A stretch of DNA of 64,000 nt from positions 186,001 through 250,000 of the forward strand of contig JASNZV010000006.1 of NCBI GenBank assembly GCA_048499455.1. Reading direction: 5' to 3'. Numbering within the stretch: position 1 is the stretch's first letter; each line of letters opens with the position of its first letter. The translations under genes were made by a program, and so were the position numbers. This DNA comes from CFX5 sp023384495. Lineage in GTDB: Bacteria > Chloroflexota > Anaerolineae > Caldilineales > Caldilineaceae. Under the pieces are notes generated by a model. That model ran no database searches, was not told the DNA's origin, and worked only from the letters and a program-made list of their open reading frames with translations. Below are positions 61,844 to 64,000 of this stretch, in pieces.

Positions 61844-61906
61844 GTTGCTTTGAAAACCGGACTTTGCGAAGATGCTTACTCCTTCGAGTAACTTCGGCTT
61901 TCAAAC
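61844..61906. repeat. dispersed repeat family A, copy 2
   Basis: The 63-bp partner of 29652-29714 (55 of 63 identical). TTTGAAAACCG and CGGCTTTCAAA form an imperfect inverted repeat. It lies about 75 bp upstream of the beta-propeller gene start. A shorter related stretch (GGTTGCTTTGAAAAC) is found on the minus strand at 38124-38138. Confidence 0.65.
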
Positions 61907-61982
61907 AGAGCTCAATACCGGTGGGTCATCCATGGTGGGGGTAACAAAGATCAGGCCATTGCCGACTCATGAGGGAACAATC

Positions 61983-63227
61983 ATGCTCGCATATCCATTA
62001 CCCAATTGGGTGTGGCCGCAACCAATGGCGGCTCATACTGAACCCCGCCCGATGGTCTCCGCACTGCTGGGCAAGCTACATGGCCACCTACAGCGCAATC
62101 TGGAAATCGCCAGCTACGAGTTGGGAAACATGAGCGGCGCAAGCGGTGTTGCACCCACGATTCAGGTCTTGGGCGAGAGCGTGAGCATTGCGCCCGGAGT
62201 GCGCCAGTGCGTGGCCGTCAGACATCGAAGTCGTCAAATGCTAACCGCCGTGCGCACGGCGCAGAATGAAATGACGCTGGACAGTTGGCGCGTGAACGCT
62301 GATGGGTCCATCATCTGGACGGGAACATCCGGCCCACAGACTGAGCGAGTGGCGCAGATTGCGCTGGCGCGCGCGGCCAAATATGTGGTGGCTTATCGCA
62401 CTGACGCACAACGGTTGAAACTGGTCAGTTGGGATGTGAGCAACACGGGCGCGATCTATCGCGCCGGCGAGAGCGATCCATGGCCTGAGCCAGTGCGCAA
62501 GGTGACCCTGTGTGCGTTGAATGACGAAACACTGGTGACGGCATGTATCATGCGCGACCGCCGCCTCAAGCTCACGACTTGGCGACTTGGCGCGGATGCT
62601 AAAGTCGCCCCGCTGCGCACGCTCGAGGCCGGCGACGAAGCTGTGCGCAGTGTGGAGATCACGTCGCTCTCTACCCAGGGTAATGCGCTACACTTCGCCA
62701 CCGTGCTCCGCACGGCTGTTGGCCAACTGGTTACCCAGGTGTGGCGCGTGACGCCCGATGGTGGCCTGGTGGCGCGTGGACAAGCTGTGTTGACGCAACC
62801 GGGCTCACAACCTCAAGCGGTGACAGAGGCCCAAAATTATCTGATTACGGCGATCCGCGCCGTGACTGGTGAAACGCTTCTGCTATCGTGGCGATGGCGC
62901 GGCCCCGAAGCACCACCCGAACTCGTCGATGAGATGACCCTCCGCGTTGGCGGGGACGCTGAGGGCGAGCGGGCGCGTCGGATCGGCGTCATGCCTGCCG
63001 CCGGCGGCGTCATCACCGCCATACAGACGCGCCAGGACAAGGTTCAGCTCGCAAGCTGGGAGATTCGCCCGGATGGAACATTCCAACGCGGCGTAGAGAG
63101 CGCGCTTCGCCCAGTGGCCGCCGGCCCGCTTGCGCTCTGCCCCGATCTCCTCGACGGCAACGCGCCCATCTTAACCGGCCTTAAGACAAGGCGAGGGCTT
63201 TACAAACTCACCAGCTGGCGGATTTGA
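61983..63227 (+). CDS. predicted seven-repeat beta-propeller-like protein of unknown function
   Basis: A 414-residue protein. After an N-terminal region of about 70 residues (MLAYPLPNWVWPQPMAAHTE), a unit with a central Trp recurs seven times at about 40-60-residue intervals: LDSWRVNADGS, LVSWDVSNTGA, LTTWRLGADAK, TQVWRVTPDGG, LLSWRWRG, LASWEIRPDGT and LTSWRI at the very end. This periodicity suggests a seven-bladed beta-propeller or a related repeat fold. No signal peptide is clear. The start at 61983 has GAGGGA upstream; ATG 61932 is an alternative. It follows the ATP-grasp gene on the same strand but 557 bp away. Confidence 0.72.
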   Translation: MLAYPLPNWVWPQPMAAHTEPRPMVSALLGKLHGHLQRNLEIASYELGNMSGASGVAPTIQVLGESVSIAPGVRQCVAVRHRSRQMLTAVRTAQNEMTLDSWRVNADGSIIWTGTSGPQTERVAQIALARAAKYVVAYRTDAQRLKLVSWDVSNTGAIYRAGESDPWPEPVRKVTLCALNDETLVTACIMRDRRLKLTTWRLGADAKVAPLRTLEAGDEAVRSVEITSLSTQGNALHFATVLRTAVGQLVTQVWRVTPDGGLVARGQAVLTQPGSQPQAVTEAQNYLITAIRAVTGETLLLSWRWRGPEAPPELVDEMTLRVGGDAEGERARRIGVMPAAGGVITAIQTRQDKVQLASWEIRPDGTFQRGVESALRPVAAGPLALCPDLLDGNAPILTGLKTRRGLYKLTSWRI

Positions 63228-63244
63228 TGGGATAGGACCTATTA

Positions 63245-63314
63245 CATCTTTAACAAAGTGACTTTGCAATCCGACAAGAGGTATCGGCGCCAATTTCGCC
63301 AAACAATTGGGTTA
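63245..63314. repeat. dispersed repeat family B, copy 2
   Basis: Ungapped partner of 11065-11133. It contains the perfect palindrome CAAAGT-G-ACTTTG and a CCAATT/AATTGG pair. It begins 17 bp after the propeller gene stop. Confidence 0.55.
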
Positions 63315-63374
63315 CAAAAAAGTACTTTGGTCTGTGACCACGAACCACGGTTGACGGGCCAAGAATTCGTCTGA

Positions 63375-63403
63375 TTGCTCCCCATCTCCCTCTACAGTAT
63401 AAT
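63375..63403 (+). promoter_or_regulatory. candidate promoter of the MttB-like gene
   Basis: TTGCTC and a perfect TATAAT are spaced by 17 bp, about 87 bp upstream of the ATG at 63490. Confidence 0.6.
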
Positions 63404-63489
63404 AGGCGTGCGTGCTCGCGACCCACCTTTGACTCCATGGTCGCGCCGATTTTCGCCGCGCAAGAACGGTCTATTCAGATGAGGAGTGT

Positions 63490-64000
63490 ATGACGCTCAC
63501 CGCTTCCGCCGATCGCCGCGCGGCGCGCCGCGCTCGGCGCGCCCAGTCACCCTTTGCCCAGATTCCCTTTGGGCGTATCCAGAACCACTTTGCCCCGTTT
63601 GAGGTCATCACGCCTGAACAGGTGGAGCAACTGCACGAAGCCTCCATGCACATTTTGGAGAACATCGGCATCGTCTTTATGGATGCAGAGGCGTTGAGCC
63701 TCTGGGAGCAAGCCGGAGCTCAAGTGGACCATGCCAGCCAAAACGTACGCTTTGACCGTGGGCTGATCCTGGACCTGGTGGCCAAGGCGCCGGCGCAGTT
63801 CACCTGGCGCGCCCGCAATCCCGCCCGCGAGATGACTGTCGGCGGCGATTTTCTCATGTTTGCGCCCAATGGCGGCGTGATCTTTGCTCAGGATTTGGAG
63901 GGTGGGCGCCGGCCCGGAACGCTGGAAGACTATTACAACTTTCTCCGGCTGGCGCAGCTTTGCCCCGTCCTGCACACCACGGGCGACCAGTTGGTGGTGC
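63490..64000 (+). CDS. trimethylamine methyltransferase (MttB) family protein, N-terminal part (cut by window end)
   Basis: The first 170 residues of an MttB-superfamily protein, read to the last base. After a basic leader (TASADRRAARRARRAQSPFA) come VITPEQVEQLHEASMHILENIGI, EALSLWEQAGAQVD, MFAPNGGVIFAQDLEGGRRPGTLEDYYNFLRLAQ and VLHTTGDQLVV, which match the family's N-terminal half. Full members are about 480 residues, so whether the pyrrolysine position is present cannot be seen. Most bacterial homologues without Pyl demethylate betaine-like quaternary amines. GAGGAG precedes the ATG. Confidence 0.9.
   Translation, partial: MTLTASADRRAARRARRAQSPFAQIPFGRIQNHFAPFEVITPEQVEQLHEASMHILENIGIVFMDAEALSLWEQAGAQVDHASQNVRFDRGLILDLVAKAPAQFTWRARNPAREMTVGGDFLMFAPNGGVIFAQDLEGGRRPGTLEDYYNFLRLAQLCPVLHTTGDQLVV

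Overview
The window is a GC-rich (roughly 60%) bacterial chromosome segment that most likely comes from a Chloroflexota lineage (Anaerolineae/Caldilineae-like). This is an inference from several features together: a coenzyme F420 cluster (cofC-cofD with a stand-alone FbiB-C-like nitroreductase), a BTAD/NB-ARC/TPR giant regulator, a dnaK-grpE-dnaJ operon without an obvious CIRCE element, an MttB-family methyltransferase, and many heptamer-based or palindromic dispersed repeats. There is no rRNA gene, so the placement is tentative. I see no phage, transposase gene or CRISPR array. Most genes are housekeeping or accessory metabolism, arranged in short same-strand runs.

Layout. 1-6.5 kb (+): the 3' end of gatB, a SAM methyltransferase, a MacB/LolDE-like ABC ATPase-permease pair, and a META/YbaY lipoprotein. 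6.5-10.4 kb (-): the dnaK-grpE-dnaJ chaperone operon. 10.7-13.1 kb: DUF2249, mug glycosylase, MmcQ/YjbR, VOC and DinB. 13.3-17.5 kb (+): dnaE. 17.5-22.4 kb (-): small membrane protein, adenosine-specific kinase, thioredoxin/CcdA-like membrane protein, helix-hairpin-helix protein, arsR and arsM. 22.4-23.1 kb: gene-poor stretch with palindromes, a sigma70-like promoter and tRNA-Glu(CTC). 23.1-27.7 kb (-): four-gene putative catabolic operon (VOC protein, FGGY kinase, M20 peptidase, unknown 394-aa protein).

27.9-37.4 kb (+): HEAT-like protein, Nudix hydrolase, carB (which carries in-frame repeat insertions), a decayed gene, a GGDEF-EAL membrane protein and a tiny putative secreted peptide. 37.4-43.0 kb: cytosolic sulfite-oxidase-like molybdoenzyme, MaoC dehydratase, a membrane-anchored Cas4-like nuclease domain, then the F420 genes with a UMF1-type MFS transporter. 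43.2-50.6 kb: glyA, unknown protein, HAD phosphatase and GDPD, mltG, NDP-sugar epimerase, MBL-fold hydrolase, thioesterase. 50.1-51.0 kb: a MntA-HepT toxin-antitoxin pair. 51.1-55.0 kb: lpd and E2 of a 2-oxo-acid dehydrogenase, and an Ntn-type asparaginase.

55.7-64 kb is the most interesting part: an orphan HExxH metallopeptidase, then a large AfsR/SARP-like regulator divergent from an MvdD-like ATP-grasp ligase, followed by a seven-repeat predicted beta-propeller, then the start of an MttB-family gene. The regulator plus peptide-ligase-like ATP-grasp suggests an uncharacterised peptide-modifying locus, but I could not find a precursor peptide. Several dispersed repeat families link distant intergenic regions, and heptamer repeats have been captured in frame inside carB and the E2 gene.
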